Part shown: positions 47,197 to 57,360 of the stretch, piece after piece
How the letters are laid out: each line of letters opens with the position of its first letter
Numbering within the stretch: the first letter of the stretch is position 1
Source of the DNA: Colwellia sp. RSH04
GTDB taxonomy: Bacteria > Pseudomonadota > Gammaproteobacteria > Enterobacterales > Alteromonadaceae
Length of the DNA stretch: 64,000 bases
Direction of reading: 5' to 3'
Assembly: GCF_003545765.1 (NCBI RefSeq)
Contig: NZ_QXIO01000001.1
Location: 434,001 to 498,000, forward strand
The notes under the pieces: model-generated
Seen by the model: the letters and a program-made list of their open reading frames with translations, nothing else
Told to the model about the DNA's origin: nothing
The model's database searches: none
Position numbers and translations under genes: made by a program

Positions 47197-47496
47197 TTAA
47201 TCAACCTCATATTGCTGTAAAAGTGATGCTAAGTGATTTTTAACGTCACGACCAAACAACGTTAAGCCATTACTTGTTAAGATAAATGATGAAGCGCTAC
47301 CCATTTCATGTGCAATAAGGTTTTCATGTCGCAAAAAAGCGATGACACCGATGTGAGCTTCTCTTTTTTCACTGTTGTCTTGTTCCTCAGGATATAAATC
47401 AGCATAGCCAATCTTTGTCGAGGCTGGGAAATTCTCCATTAAGCTTGTTAATATTTTGACTGCACTTACATCAAATTTTTGAAATTGAACATCCAT
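47197..47496 (-). CDS. Small winged-helix-like hypothetical protein
   Basis: A 99-aa cytoplasmic protein with a helix-rich N-terminus and a pattern suggesting a winged helix: ILTSLMENFP, HIGVIAFLRHENLIAHE, then a beta wing SSFILTSNGLTLFG. No family is named with confidence. It is convergent with the GNAT gene, ending 11 bases from it. Confidence 0.6.
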   Translation of the reverse strand: MDVQFQKFDVSAVKILTSLMENFPASTKIGYADLYPEEQDNSEKREAHIGVIAFLRHENLIAHEMGSASSFILTSNGLTLFGRDVKNHLASLLQQYEVD

Positions 47497-47621
47497 TGTT
47501 GATCCTTAGTTTTTAAACTTTTTTACTGATTCATACCCATTAGTATAAATAAATATCATGCTTCCCTTAAAGGTAGCAGATGACCACTATTATGACTTAC
47601 AACAGCCCACCTTAATAGCTC

Positions 47622-48314
47622 TTAACTTGACGGTGGGAGTGACCAATCAATTGTTGTTTTACCTTGTTGATTTAACCATGCATTCGCTTTTGAAAAGTGC
47701 TGACAGCCAAAGAAACCTCGATAAGCAGAAAGCGGTGATGGATGCGGCCCTTTCAAAACACAGTGTTTCGCGGTATCAATTTGCTTTCCTTTTTTCTGTG
47801 CATGTGCCCCCCACAATATAAATACGCAACCTTCATGCTGCTCATTTATTGTATTTATAATAGCATCAGTAAAAGTTTCCCAACCAAGTTTGGCATGAGA
47901 ATGTGCTTTACCCTGCTGCACCGTTAATACGGTATTGAGTAATAAAACTCCTTGTTGCGCCCAAGTCGTTAAATTGCCATGGCTCGGCGTTGAAAAAACA
48001 TCAATATCAGTCTCAAGCTCTTTATACATATTGACTAATGATGGCGGAACTTTAATCCCTTTGGGCACTGAAAAAGCTAAGCCATGAGCTTGGCATATCC
48101 CATTATCTATACCGTGATAAGGATCTTGACCTAATATAACGACTTTTGTCTCGCTTAACTCAAAAAAACCAAAGGCATTAAATACATCCTTTTCTTGAGG
48201 AAATACAGCAATTCCTTCAGCTCTTTGTTTTTGAATGTCGCTGCTAAGATCACTGAAATAAGGCAGCAGCGACTGCTCATCAATCACTGCTTGCCAACTG
48301 TTGGCGATTGTCAT
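47622..48314 (-). CDS. ung: Uracil-DNA glycosylase
   Basis: Removes uracil from DNA to start base-excision repair. The 230-aa family-1 enzyme has the catalytic-water loop [28 protein letters not shown], the [12 protein letters not shown] strand and the DNA-intercalation loop [15 protein letters not shown]. The ATG lies four bases after the thrC stop, so it is co-transcribed with, and perhaps coupled to, the thr operon. Confidence 0.97.
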   Translation of the reverse strand: MTIANSWQAVIDEQSLLPYFSDLSSDIQKQRAEGIAVFPQEKDVFNAFGFFELSETKVVILGQDPYHGIDNGICQAHGLAFSVPKGIKVPPSLVNMYKELETDIDVFSTPSHGNLTTWAQQGVLLLNTVLTVQQGKAHSHAKLGWETFTDAIINTINEQHEGCVFILWGAHAQKKGKQIDTAKHCVLKGPHPSPLSAYRGFFGCQHFSKANAWLNQQGKTTIDWSLPPSS

Positions 48315-48318
48315 TCGA

Positions 48319-49632
48319 TTACTTAGCTAATAAGTAGGCACGTAATTGTGCAAAATCAGCCGACATATCTACCGATAAAATAGGTTCACCTGCACAGTCC
48401 GCTAACTCTTTTGGCAAACCGATAGGTTGACCAATAATGCTTTCAACAACTTCTTTAAATTTTGCCGGGTGTGCAGTACCTAAGAAGACACCAAATTCAC
48501 CTTCTTGAGCACTATATTGTAAAGCTTTGCATGCAACAGCTGCATGTGGCTCTGAAATATAACCCAACTTAGCTAATTGAATAACCGTTGATTGCGTTTG
48601 CTCTTCGTCAATAGATACTGAACTTACACAGTCTGCGGGTACTATGCCTGATTTAAGCATGTGTTCAACACGCGGCCAATTATTTGGATTACTTACATCC
48701 ATGGCATTAGAGATGGTTGCTACCGTCTCGTGTGGTGACCATTCACCTGTTTCCAAATAACGTGGCACAGTATCGTTAGCGTTAGTCGCTGCGATAAATC
48801 GCTTAATAGGTAAGCCCATCGCTTTAGCAAACAAACCTGCGGTTAAATTACCAAAGTTACCGCTGGGTACAGAAAATACGATACTATTTAAATCTGATTT
48901 CGCACGAGATAGCTGTGCAACGGCTTCAAAGTAGTAACAAACCTGAGCAAGTAAACGACTTATATTTATTGAATTGGCAGAGTTTAAGCCAATTGTTGTG
49001 GCTAAATCACTGTCATCAAACGACTGTTTTACCATCACCTGACAATCATCAAAGCTACCATCAATAGCTAAAGTCTCAATATTACCACCTAATGTCGTAA
49101 ACATTTTCTCCTGAAGTAAGCTGATTTTGCCTTTCGGGTACATTATAACGACACGAATATTATCAATACCATGGAATGCATGTGCTACTGCAGCACCGGT
49201 ATCACCTGAAGTGGCTGTTAAGATAGTGAGCTTCTTTTCAACACCCGTCGTTACCGCTTCTTTTTTACAAAAGGCTTGTAAGCACTTAGCCATGAAACGG
49301 CCGCCAAAGTCTTTAAAAGCTAGTGTCGGACCATGAAACAATTCTAAAACAGCCCTATCAGAACTTATCGGTTGCAACAATGCTGGAAAATTAAAGGCGT
49401 CGGTAACAATATTTGTTAGCTCTTTCGCAGATAAGTCTTCAGCAACGAAAGGGTGTAATATTTTGACACTACGCTCTACTAATGGCATTGCTAATAACTG
49501 TGCAATTTCACTTTCGCTGAATTTAGGTAATTCTGTTGGAAAAAATAACCCTTGGTTCTTACCTAGACCTTGTTTTACTGCACCAGCAAAACTAACCTGC
49601 TCATCATTTTCTTTTAAATTATAAAATTTCAC
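48319..49632 (-). CDS. thrC: Threonine synthase
   Basis: PLP enzyme that converts O-phosphohomoserine to threonine. The 437-aa protein has the PLP lysine K107 ([16 protein letters not shown]), the phosphate loop [28 protein letters not shown] and LGTAHPAKF near the C-terminus. It is the E. coli-type, short threonine synthase. Third structural gene of the thrLABC operon. Confidence 0.98.
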   Translation of the reverse strand: MKFYNLKENDEQVSFAGAVKQGLGKNQGLFFPTELPKFSESEIAQLLAMPLVERSVKILHPFVAEDLSAKELTNIVTDAFNFPALLQPISSDRAVLELFHGPTLAFKDFGGRFMAKCLQAFCKKEAVTTGVEKKLTILTATSGDTGAAVAHAFHGIDNIRVVIMYPKGKISLLQEKMFTTLGGNIETLAIDGSFDDCQVMVKQSFDDSDLATTIGLNSANSINISRLLAQVCYYFEAVAQLSRAKSDLNSIVFSVPSGNFGNLTAGLFAKAMGLPIKRFIAATNANDTVPRYLETGEWSPHETVATISNAMDVSNPNNWPRVEHMLKSGIVPADCVSSVSIDEEQTQSTVIQLAKLGYISEPHAAVACKALQYSAQEGEFGVFLGTAHPAKFKEVVESIIGQPIGLPKELADCAGEPILSVDMSADFAQLRAYLLAK

Positions 49633-49667
49633 TTCATTTATTCCTAAAAATTCTTTTCTTAAAATAG

Positions 49668-50660
49668 TTATTTTACAGCTAATTCTGCAGCGCCATTTTG
49701 ATCAACCTGACACACGTGGACAAAGCCAAGGTTTTGTCCGTTCACTTCTTGTAAATAATGTTTTTCTAACCACTGAGCAAAGTCATTGGCTTGTCGCTCT
49801 GTTTGACAGACACTAAATAATGTTGGACCCGAGCCCGAAATACCTACAGCCAATGCCCCTTGTTCTATTAAATAATCATGTGCTTGCTGATACTTTGGCA
49901 ACAAGCTTGTACGATATGGCTCTGCAACAACATCTGTTAACACAGAGAAAGCTTGTTGCTTGTCTTGTCGGTGACAAGCATCCACAAAGGTTGCTAAGTT
50001 TTGCCCATGACGAATAACATCAGCACGCGAATATTGCTCAGGTAGCACTTCTCTTGCAGCCTTTGTAGATACTTCAATGCCAGGGTAAGCCATAACGTAA
50101 AAGCAATCATTAAAACTGGGTAAAGTACGCGATATTACCTTTTCGTCAGGTACCATTAGCTGTAAGCCACCGTAATAACAAGGTGCTACGTTATCGTAAT
50201 GTAAACTGCCACTAATTTGCGCCTCCATCTGCCCCATCATTTCCAACATAACTTGCTTTGAAAAGCTGAAGTTTTGGAATTTTTGATAGTACAAATTCAG
50301 TGCGGCAAGTGCGGCCACAACGGAGCATGCACTAGAACCTAAACCGCTACCCACTGGCATTTTCTTGTCGAGTGTTAAAGTCACTTCAACGACATCTTGT
50401 TTCGCTTTAGCTAATGCCTGATTAAACAATGATAAACATGACCATACTATATTATCTTCTTTACTGCTTGGCAGTTTATCAGCAAATTGACCTACAACAA
50501 TTAAATCACTTTGTGATTCACTCAACTCAACATCAACGACGTCTCCCAATAAGGTACCATCAACAGGCGTAACCGCCATACCGAGTACATCAAAACCAAC
50601 GCTAACATTACCGATAGAGGCTGGAGCAAAGACTGAGACTTTTTGTTTATTGTTAGCCAT
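49668..50660 (-). CDS. thrB: Homoserine kinase
   Basis: GHMP kinase that phosphorylates homoserine. About 330 aa from the ATG at 50660, whose A is the last base of the thrA stop (TAATG), giving translational coupling. An in-frame start at 50678 is less likely. Motifs are FAPASIGNVSVGFDVLG, the ATP loop PVGSGLGSSACSVVAAL and the C-terminal AVGISGSGPTLFSV. Confidence 0.97.
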   Translation of the reverse strand: MANNKQKVSVFAPASIGNVSVGFDVLGMAVTPVDGTLLGDVVDVELSESQSDLIVVGQFADKLPSSKEDNIVWSCLSLFNQALAKAKQDVVEVTLTLDKKMPVGSGLGSSACSVVAALAALNLYYQKFQNFSFSKQVMLEMMGQMEAQISGSLHYDNVAPCYYGGLQLMVPDEKVISRTLPSFNDCFYVMAYPGIEVSTKAAREVLPEQYSRADVIRHGQNLATFVDACHRQDKQQAFSVLTDVVAEPYRTSLLPKYQQAHDYLIEQGALAVGISGSGPTLFSVCQTERQANDFAQWLEKHYLQEVNGQNLGFVHVCQVDQNGAAELAVK

Positions 50661-53146
50661 TAGTGTTGTTGCTCCCAAGCCAATGTTCTTAGTAAATCAC
50701 CAAAAACGCCTGCAGCGGTAACCGCAGCGCCTGCACCATAACCACGAAGTACAAAAGGCAACGGCTGGTAATAACGACTGTGAATTGCTAAGGCATTCTC
50801 ACCGTCTTTAATGCTATATAAAGGGTGCTCAGCACCAACAGCTTCAATAGACACTTTACATTGACCATTAACAATATTGCCAATGTAACGCAATACTTTC
50901 CCTTCTGCTTTTGCCTTTGTTATACGCTCACTAAAGCTGCCATCAATTTGAGCGAGGTTATCCATAAACTGATTCACATCACCACTGGCATCAAAATCAT
51001 CAGGTAATACAGATTCAATCGTAATATCATCAAGCTCCAATTGCATGCCTGATTCACGAGCCATAATTAATAACTTACGCGCTACATCCATACCACTTAA
51101 ATCATCGCGAGGATCAGGTTCCGTAAAGCCATTTTCTTTTGCTATTGCGGTTGCCTCTGACAGTGCCATACCTTCATCTAATTTACCAAAAATATAAGAT
51201 AATGAACCTGATAATACACCTTCAAAACGCTGTAATTCATCACCCGCTTTAATTAAACTTTGCAAGGTATCAATAACTGGTAAGCCTGCACCCACTGTTG
51301 TTTCATAAAGAAATCTTCTATTAGTACTTTGCGCTGCACTACGTAGCTCTTGATAATACTGCCATGAATCAGTATTTGCCTTTTTATTTGGCGTAACCAC
51401 ATGAAACCCTTCATTTAAGTAATCAACATAACTCATAGCCAGTGCTTCATTTGAGGTCGAATCTACAAACACAGGGTTAATTAAATGGTTATCTCTAACA
51501 AAGCCTTTTAAATTATCAATGGTAACTGGCAACGCTTTTTTGTTTTCAATGCCCTGCTCTAACACTGACTGCCAGTTATCTAAATCTATTCCTTCTTTTT
51601 CAAAGACCATACCTTTACTTGTAGCTATACCATAAACTTTAAGCGCTATATTTTGCTCTTTCAAGCTAGCTTGCTGTCTTGAAATTTGTGCGATTAATTC
51701 ACTGCCTACTACACCACAGCCTACTAAGAACACATCAATGGTGGGTTTATGAGAGAAGAAGTTTTGATGGCTCACTTTCATCGCATCAGTACATTTTCGC
51801 TGTTCAACAACCACTGAGATGCTTCGCTCTGACGAGTCTTGGGCAATAGCGACAACATTCACTCGCGCTTGTGCAAGTGAACTAAAGAATTTTGCCGCAA
51901 CGCCACGTTGATGATGCATACCATCACCCACAAGAGAAACAATAGATAAGTCGCTTTTTAACGCTAATGGCTCAAGTAAACCATTTAATAACTCTAACTC
52001 AAACTCTTCTTGTAAGCTTTGTTTAGCTTGTTCAGCATCGTGTGAGTAAATACAAAAACTGATACAATATTCACTAGAAGACTGACTTATTAGCACTAAA
52101 GAAATGTTTTCTCGACTCATAGTGGCAAATACACGGCTAGCCATCCCTACCATGCCTTTCATCCCGGGCCCAGAAACATTAACCATAGTTAAATCATCAA
52201 GGTTTGAAATCGCTTTAACCCGTTTTTGTTGATCACTTTCATTTGAAATGAGTGTGCCTTCTGCGCTTGGGTTACTGGTATTTTTAATTAAGCAAGGGAT
52301 GTGATACTGCGCTATAGGACCTATCGTTTTAGGGTGAAGTACACTCGCACCAAAGTAAGAAAGCTCCATAGCTTCTTGATATGATAAGTAATCTAGTAGT
52401 TTCGCTTCTTTGATCATACGCGGATCAGCGTTATAAACCCCATCAACATCTGTCCATATTTCACAACACTCTGCTTCTGCACAAACGGCTAAAACCGCTG
52501 CAGAATAGTCAGAGCCATTACGCCCTAACGTTGTCACTTCAGCGATTTCTGAATTACTCTCAGCATTAACCCCAATGAAACCTGGCATTAACGCCACAGG
52601 GTTTAACTTTGGATATTCTTGGGCAAATTTTTCTTTAGAAAGAACAAGATCTGCAACCGCATTCAGTGATGATTCATTGGTAAATAAAAATTTCTCTGGC
52701 GAAATGAGTGAGACATTAACACCCTCTGCTTGAAGTACAGCATCTAATATCGCAACGCTTAAACGTTCACCTGTACTGATAATACGTGCACGTATATGAT
52801 CTGGGCAATATGACAACATTGTCGCGCCTTGCATATAACGCTCTAATTGATGTTCATAATTAGTTAAAGCCTGCTCACAATGCTGATGATTGAAGTTCGC
52901 AATAGAAGCTGATAAGTCATCAATAATTGTGGTAATTGCACGTTTAAAATGCCCTAAATCGGTTACCAACTTTGCTTCATCGCTGATATTTTCTGCCATC
53001 GCAACTAAGTGATTAGTTACACCTTGTGGTGCAGAGACAACAACAGCAAGATTTGATGTTTGCCCCTTGTCCATGATGATATTCGCAACTTGACGAAAAC
53101 GCTCTGCCGAGGCAAGTGATGAGCCACCAAATTTAAGTACACGCAT
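50660..53146 (-). CDS. thrA: Bifunctional aspartokinase I / homoserine dehydrogenase I
   Basis: The 828-aa bifunctional enzyme catalyses the first and third steps from aspartate to homoserine. The aspartokinase domain (about 1-285) begins [20 protein letters not shown] and has [13 protein letters not shown]. Two ACT domains (about 315-455) carry threonine feedback control. The homoserine dehydrogenase domain (about 465-828) has [21 protein letters not shown] and GTLSYIFG-type text ([16 protein letters not shown]). It is downstream of the threonine attenuator. Confidence 0.98.
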   Translation of the reverse strand: MRVLKFGGSSLASAERFRQVANIIMDKGQTSNLAVVVSAPQGVTNHLVAMAENISDEAKLVTDLGHFKRAITTIIDDLSASIANFNHQHCEQALTNYEHQLERYMQGATMLSYCPDHIRARIISTGERLSVAILDAVLQAEGVNVSLISPEKFLFTNESSLNAVADLVLSKEKFAQEYPKLNPVALMPGFIGVNAESNSEIAEVTTLGRNGSDYSAAVLAVCAEAECCEIWTDVDGVYNADPRMIKEAKLLDYLSYQEAMELSYFGASVLHPKTIGPIAQYHIPCLIKNTSNPSAEGTLISNESDQQKRVKAISNLDDLTMVNVSGPGMKGMVGMASRVFATMSRENISLVLISQSSSEYCISFCIYSHDAEQAKQSLQEEFELELLNGLLEPLALKSDLSIVSLVGDGMHHQRGVAAKFFSSLAQARVNVVAIAQDSSERSISVVVEQRKCTDAMKVSHQNFFSHKPTIDVFLVGCGVVGSELIAQISRQQASLKEQNIALKVYGIATSKGMVFEKEGIDLDNWQSVLEQGIENKKALPVTIDNLKGFVRDNHLINPVFVDSTSNEALAMSYVDYLNEGFHVVTPNKKANTDSWQYYQELRSAAQSTNRRFLYETTVGAGLPVIDTLQSLIKAGDELQRFEGVLSGSLSYIFGKLDEGMALSEATAIAKENGFTEPDPRDDLSGMDVARKLLIMARESGMQLELDDITIESVLPDDFDASGDVNQFMDNLAQIDGSFSERITKAKAEGKVLRYIGNIVNGQCKVSIEAVGAEHPLYSIKDGENALAIHSRYYQPLPFVLRGYGAGAAVTAAGVFGDLLRTLAWEQQH

Positions 53147-53200
53147 TTTGTTTCCCTTGTTTATAAAAGTAAGCAGTTTTATACAGCATTTATTTAGTAC

Positions 53201-53237
53201 AAAAAAAAGCCCGCAACCTTTTTCAGGTCACGGGCTT
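53201..53237 (-). terminator. Threonine operon attenuator
   Basis: A GC-rich stem (AGCCCG and ACC paired with GGT and CGGGCT around a small internal mismatch), followed on the minus strand by eight T residues (53208-53201). It lies 26 bases after the leader peptide stop and about 55 bases before the thrA start. The position is as in the classical thr attenuator. Confidence 0.9.
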
Positions 53238-53262
53238 CGATAAAATTTATTTTTTTTACACG

Positions 53263-53337
53263 TTAGCCAGCGACCGCCATCCTAATTCGGGTGGTGGTTG
53301 TAATAATAATGGTAAGTTGGCTGTTTGTAATTTTCAT
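53263..53337 (-). CDS. thrL: thr operon leader peptide
   Basis: A 24-codon frame from ATG (53337) to TAA (53263). It begins MKITNSQLTIIITTTT and ends RIRMAVAG; six Thr and five Ile codons, mostly in one uninterrupted run of seven (III then TTTT). E. coli ThrL has the same composition. Stalling on scarce Thr- or Ile-tRNA would prevent the attenuator from forming and let thrABC, and ung behind it, be transcribed. Confidence 0.92.
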   Translation of the reverse strand: MKITNSQLTIIITTTTRIRMAVAG

Positions 53338-53462
53338 AGGTATAAAATGCCTGATACCGATAAAGGTGTCAACCTATTTCGAGCATTTACTCTGAATAAA
53401 AAGTTATAGTTTATGAATAAAAAATAATTTTTATATTAGGAATATAAGAGGGTAAGTATTTT
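53338..53462 (-). promoter_or_regulatory. Probable thr operon promoter region
   Basis: The 125 bases between the GGDEF gene and thrL must hold the thr promoter. TATAAC (about 53403-53408, minus strand) is the best -10 that leaves room for a 5' leader; its -35 is weak. A perfect TTGACA at 53367-53372 lies too close to thrL to be used unless the leader is leaderless. Confidence 0.4.
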
Positions 53463-54461
53463 TTATGCTGAAGCTTGTTGTAAAAACTCTGTCGTTTTTG
53501 CAGAACAGACCTGATTTCGGCCATTGTTTTTTGCGAGATATAAAGCATCATCGGCATGCATAATGAGCGTTTCAAAACTTGTATCTGACTCAGACAATTG
53601 GGCAACGCCAAGACTTACAGTAACATTAATATCTTTATCTTTAAACGTTATAGTGCTTTTTTCTACTGTCTGGCATATCCGTTCAGCTAATTCAAGCGCA
53701 CCTTTTATTGGTGTCTCTGGCAGAACAATTGCAAATTCTTCACCGCCATAACGGCCAAAAACATCTTCAACTCTAAGTAAACTACCAATAGTTTTACTTA
53801 TTTCTATTAAGACTTCATCGCCACCTTGATGACCATAATGATCATTAAGGTGTTTAAAGTTATCAAGATCAAACATGATTAACGATAGTGCTTTTTCATG
53901 CCTACGTGCTTTAGCAAATTCTTGCTCTAGTGACTCTTGCCAATGCTTACGATTATATATTTGTGTTAAGCCGTCAATACGACTCATCAAGGCGAGCTTA
54001 TCTAATGCCTTTTGCAGTTGGCCTTGGTAATGACAAACATCGGTTGCATCTTCTATCAGTATGCAGATATGTTCAATATCTCCATCATCTTGCATAGGAA
54101 GAAACGTACAGTTCTGTGCCATAAACTCACAATCGGTGGTGATAGGTCTTGTATGGGGTAACTCAAACAGGTGTCGCCTTTGTTCCCAAGAACAAAAGTT
54201 TGGTGTACCTAATTGCAGAACACTAGCAAGTTTTCGTGATAACCATCGTTGAGGTAACTCAGAAAAAATATCAAAAATATTCTTACCGATAATATCATTA
54301 GACACTTTAGTGGAATGTACTTGTAAGTAGCTATTCCACATCACAATATTAAATTCGGTATCTACAATTAAAATACCTGTATTTAACTGATCCGTTATTT
54401 TGCTTGAGAGCTTCTCAGCAAATTTTTTACTAATTTCATCAGTTAATACGCCAGGGTTCAT
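53463..54461 (-). CDS. PAS-GGDEF diguanylate cyclase
   Basis: A 332-aa soluble protein. A PAS domain (about residues 25-150, with TGILIVDTEFNIVMWN) is joined by a helix to a GGDEF domain (about 165-325) with an active GGEEF signature in FGRYGGEEFAIVLPE and the substrate region SLIMFDLDNFKHLNDHYGHQ. It should make c-di-GMP. Its ATG overlaps the stop of the CheC-like gene by one base, third gene of an overlapping signalling operon. Confidence 0.93.
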   Translation of the reverse strand: MNPGVLTDEISKKFAEKLSSKITDQLNTGILIVDTEFNIVMWNSYLQVHSTKVSNDIIGKNIFDIFSELPQRWLSRKLASVLQLGTPNFCSWEQRRHLFELPHTRPITTDCEFMAQNCTFLPMQDDGDIEHICILIEDATDVCHYQGQLQKALDKLALMSRIDGLTQIYNRKHWQESLEQEFAKARRHEKALSLIMFDLDNFKHLNDHYGHQGGDEVLIEISKTIGSLLRVEDVFGRYGGEEFAIVLPETPIKGALELAERICQTVEKSTITFKDKDINVTVSLGVAQLSESDTSFETLIMHADDALYLAKNNGRNQVCSAKTTEFLQQASA

Positions 54462-55069
54462 TATAGCTCTTCCAATATTCTATTAAGCACAACTTTGATA
54501 TTATTTATTGCTGTTTCTGGAATGAGTAGCACCATATTACAATTGAACGAATAATCAGTAACCTGATAATTAATATTAACTTTTAGCGCTAAATCCCAAT
54601 TAAAGGTTAATTGGTCGAGATGTTCAGAAAGACTATTAGCTCTACTTGGTAAAAGCTTCGGAGCGCTATAAGAAATTTGGTTTTCTATTTGGCTAGCAAA
54701 TACATTTAAAAATGTTGTAGTAAGAATTGAACTGATATCAATTAATTGCTCATCTTTTGATAATTCATCTGGTTCATAGCCAAGTAAATCAGCTAAACGC
54801 TCAGAATCTTCATCTTGATAGACCAAAAGCGCTTCACCACGAATACCTTCATAACCAAAGAATCCTTGGCTAACAACCGCCATAGCTGATTGTTGTTGAT
54901 CTAGCGTAGTGGCTAAACTATCAGCATCAACACTTTCAATGCTGGGTACTTTTAAGTAAACAAAACTATCCAAATAACGAGCGAGTTGATCACTCGCCTG
55001 ACCCATTGCTACGTTAATTAGCTCTTGTAGGCAGTCTTGCTCATCTTCTGTTAAGCGTAATTGATTCAT
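54461..55069 (-). CDS. CheC-like protein
   Basis: A 202-aa protein of the CheC/CheX/FliY phosphatase superfamily. The first catalytic-type motif is visible (LQELINVAMGQASDQLARYL, E-x2-N). The second half (about residues 105-130, DISSILTTTFLNVFASQIE) lacks a clear E-x2-N, so only one active centre is likely. CheC proteins dephosphorylate CheY-P. It overlaps the receiver gene upstream by four bases (ATGA) and the GGDEF gene downstream by one. Confidence 0.82.
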   Translation of the reverse strand: MNQLRLTEDEQDCLQELINVAMGQASDQLARYLDSFVYLKVPSIESVDADSLATTLDQQQSAMAVVSQGFFGYEGIRGEALLVYQDEDSERLADLLGYEPDELSKDEQLIDISSILTTTFLNVFASQIENQISYSAPKLLPSRANSLSEHLDQLTFNWDLALKVNINYQVTDYSFNCNMVLLIPETAINNIKVVLNRILEEL

Positions 55070-55431
55070 AATAAACCATGCTTCTCTAAGTTAGCGTGAA
55101 GCACATCTGGCTTAATGGGTTTTCTTAAAAACTCTTTTGCACCTAAGCCGAGTACTTTACTTTGCATTTCAGGTTGAATATCTGCAGAAATGACAAAGAC
55201 ATGACAATCGATATTTAACTTCTGAATACCTTGTAAAACACCGACGCCATCAATGCCAGGCATTGTTAAATCAAGGAACAGTATATCAATATTACCACTT
55301 CGCAAAATCGTTAACGCTTCAGCGCCATGTTGTGCTGTTTGAACATTATTGTGCCACTGTTCAGGAAGGCTTCTAAGCACTTGTTTTCGAGCCATATTTG
55401 AATCGTCACAAATAAGTACTGCAGGGTTCAT
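55066..55431 (-). CDS. CheY-like single-domain response regulator
   Basis: A 121-aa stand-alone receiver. It has the acidic pair CDDSN, phosphoacceptor D54 (ILFLDLTMPGIDG), the Ser switch VISAD and Lys in FLRKPIKP. It has no output domain. First gene of the receiver / CheC-like / PAS-GGDEF operon. Confidence 0.93.
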   Translation of the reverse strand: MNPAVLICDDSNMARKQVLRSLPEQWHNNVQTAQHGAEALTILRSGNIDILFLDLTMPGIDGVGVLQGIQKLNIDCHVFVISADIQPEMQSKVLGLGAKEFLRKPIKPDVLHANLEKHGLL

Positions 55432-55796
55432 AGCGGAACAATCCTTGGATTCTTATTATTTTAATGAAGACAATCTACCCTAAATGAGGCAAATTGTTAA
55501 TCAACATTTGTATTTTTTTTAAATAAACGCTATGGAGAAAATAAAAAACCTTTAAAAGGTGGAGGTTATCAGCAAACAGGTAGTTATCCCCCCTTAACAT
55601 TATAATGTATCCGATATCTGCCGAGTTTATTTATTACTTATTTTCACTGTATGCTACAACTAATTTTTATCGCTTAATTTTTACTGCTTGACTCTAACCA
55701 CTGAATATTAATTACGCTCAAGTCTAAATTTTCACATACCTTCGTTTTAATCTGAATAAGCAATCTACGCTAATAAACCTTCGACACCGTTTTGAG
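55432..55796. other. Intergenic region CheY-like / YgjP-like genes
   Basis: A 365-base gap. On the minus strand the self-complementary ACCTTTTAAAGGT (about 55547-55561) followed by TTTTTATTTTC may be a weak terminator of the metalloprotease gene or part of the promoter of the receiver gene. Nothing else was recognised. Confidence 0.4.
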
Positions 55797-56525
55797 TTAA
55801 CTAGTTAGGGGTAACCATTGAAGTTGTGCTTGATGTTCTTTAAACCAACGTTTTGCTTCAACATACTCTGGGTAATAACAACTCACAAGTTGCCAGAACC
55901 TTGTAGAGTGATTCAAGTGCTTTAAATGGCATAGTTCATGGATAATGACATAATCAAGAATATCATTTGGCACCATCATTAATAAATAATTAAAACTTAA
56001 CTCTCCACGGCTGTTACAACTACCCCACCGTGATTTATACTGCCTAATTTTAAAACTTACTGGTTTAAGTGAGGTTAATTCACTTAATTGTGCAAGGCGA
56101 GATGGTATTGTACTTAGCGCCTGTTCTTTGTAAAACTCTTCTAATTGCTTTTTCACTAATAAAGTTTGTACTTTCACGTTCTGAGCTTTTTCTTTCTGAC
56201 GGTTGGCCAAGATAACGACTAAATACTTGCTATCTAACTTATCAGACTTAATAAAGGTTTTTCGTTTAGGAGCAAAGTCTATAACTAACGTTAATAGTTC
56301 TCCTTGAAATAGCACTTTACTGCCTTGTTCAAAACTCAAACAACCATCATCAACGTTAACTTGCTCATTTACTTTAGCTTTTAGCCACGATGATTTTTTA
56401 GCAACAAAGTCATGAATGAATTCTTTTGAGACATAACTAGGCGCTCGAACATAAACTTTGCCCGCTTTAACTTGCAAACCTAAAGTTTTTCGTCTTTCAC
56501 TGCGGATCAACTGGTAGTTAATCAT
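55797..56525 (-). CDS. YgjP-like zinc metalloprotease (DUF45/M48 type)
   Basis: A 242-aa cytoplasmic protein with the zinc-binding HELCHLKHLNHSTRFW (HExxH plus downstream residues) and the family block YKSRWGSCNSRGELSFNYLL. It matches the YgjP/COG1451 group. Substrate unknown. It starts 22 bases after the yebG stop in the same direction, so it may be co-induced with yebG by DNA damage. Confidence 0.88.
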   Translation of the reverse strand: MINYQLIRSERRKTLGLQVKAGKVYVRAPSYVSKEFIHDFVAKKSSWLKAKVNEQVNVDDGCLSFEQGSKVLFQGELLTLVIDFAPKRKTFIKSDKLDSKYLVVILANRQKEKAQNVKVQTLLVKKQLEEFYKEQALSTIPSRLAQLSELTSLKPVSFKIRQYKSRWGSCNSRGELSFNYLLMMVPNDILDYVIIHELCHLKHLNHSTRFWQLVSCYYPEYVEAKRWFKEHQAQLQWLPLTS

Positions 56526-56547
56526 AAATTAGATTCCCAATTTATGA

Positions 56548-56916
56548 TTAACTGGCTTCACTTAATTTTACAGCTTTTGCCTTGGTTGGTTTTTTCTTTA
56601 CTTTCTCTTCGTTCTGCTCGGCTGCTTGTTCTGCATCTGAACTTACATTCTCCGTAGGCTCAGATTTTTTAACAACTTTCTTTGTTGCTTTTTTTGCAAG
56701 CAAAGCAACAAGTACTTCCTCTCTATTCTGTGCTAAGTAAATACTTAATTCCTCAGAAAGATTATCTGCTAATTCAATAGGAGCTTGGGCAAATACTTCC
56801 GCTAAGTTATCAGCCATATCCAACATTTTGTCATATTCATCTGCTGATTTCTTATCCATAAACGTCTTAGCCTCTACCCCGTGTCTAATTACAACAAACC
56901 GACTTTCAACTGCCAT
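56548..56916 (-). CDS. yebG: DNA-damage-inducible YebG family protein
   Basis: A 122-aa protein. The conserved N-terminal domain (AVESRFVVIRHGVEAKTFMDKKSADEYD split over residues 2-29) is YebG. The C-terminal third is a Lys/Ala/Glu-rich tail, longer than in E. coli (96 aa). In E. coli yebG is an SOS gene of unknown function. A consensus LexA box lies 92 bases upstream. Confidence 0.9.
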   Translation of the reverse strand: MAVESRFVVIRHGVEAKTFMDKKSADEYDKMLDMADNLAEVFAQAPIELADNLSEELSIYLAQNREEVLVALLAKKATKKVVKKSEPTENVSSDAEQAAEQNEEKVKKKPTKAKAVKLSEAS

Positions 56917-57008
56917 TAGTTTTCCTTATTCACTTTTGCGTTGCTCACATAATATGACTGCTTTGGTAATAAACAATCTTAATAACAGTATCACATTATC
57001 AGTAAAAA

Positions 57009-57024
57009 CTGTATATAAAAACAG
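57009..57024 (-). promoter_or_regulatory. LexA (SOS) box upstream of yebG
   Basis: CTGTATATAAAAACAG is an exact match to CTGT-N8-ACAG, with an AT-only centre and flanking A/T extending the dyad (AACTGT, ACAGTA). It lies 92 bases upstream of the yebG ATG, supporting LexA control of yebG and perhaps the metalloprotease gene. Confidence 0.88.
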
Positions 57025-57269
57025 TAAGAAAAACTATTTTAAATCAAAACAAACTTAAAAACTCAAAAAAAGTAGTGTTGACACTGACACCTATCGCAAG
57101 ATGAATGTCATTTTTTGTACTTTGTTTATGTACAAATAACAGCAAATGTAAATAAAAAATCCCCGTTTAAATCTTTAAATAAATGCAAAGTGGATGAAAA
57201 ACATAGAGTTGGGTATTTTCATACTTGTTACAAACCTACCTTTAGTTACATTCAGTAAGAGAATTCGTA

Positions 57270-57310
57270 CAACTTTTCTTGAAAAAAGCATCACTATTAT
57301 GAGTACGAAC
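57270..57310 (+). promoter_or_regulatory. Conserved upstream element of first DUF3718 gene
   Basis: CTTTTCTTGAAAAAAGC then CACTATTATGAG. The same pattern recurs at 58166-58202 before the paralogue. TATTAT at 57295-57300 could be a -10. Conservation in both non-coding copies suggests a shared promoter or regulator site. Confidence 0.5.
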
Positions 57311-57360
57311 TTACTGAACAGTTCGTCACTTTAACAACTTAATGAAAATAGGGATTAATC

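Noticed and set aside
47558-47821. An 87-codon plus-strand frame over the 3' end of ung
   Set aside because: It is antisense to conserved ung motifs and has no recognisable protein features.
53367-53372. Perfect TTGACA as -35 of the thr operon
   Set aside because: The matching -10 would place the start at or inside the thrL ATG, leaving no leader. Kept only as a note in the promoter entry.
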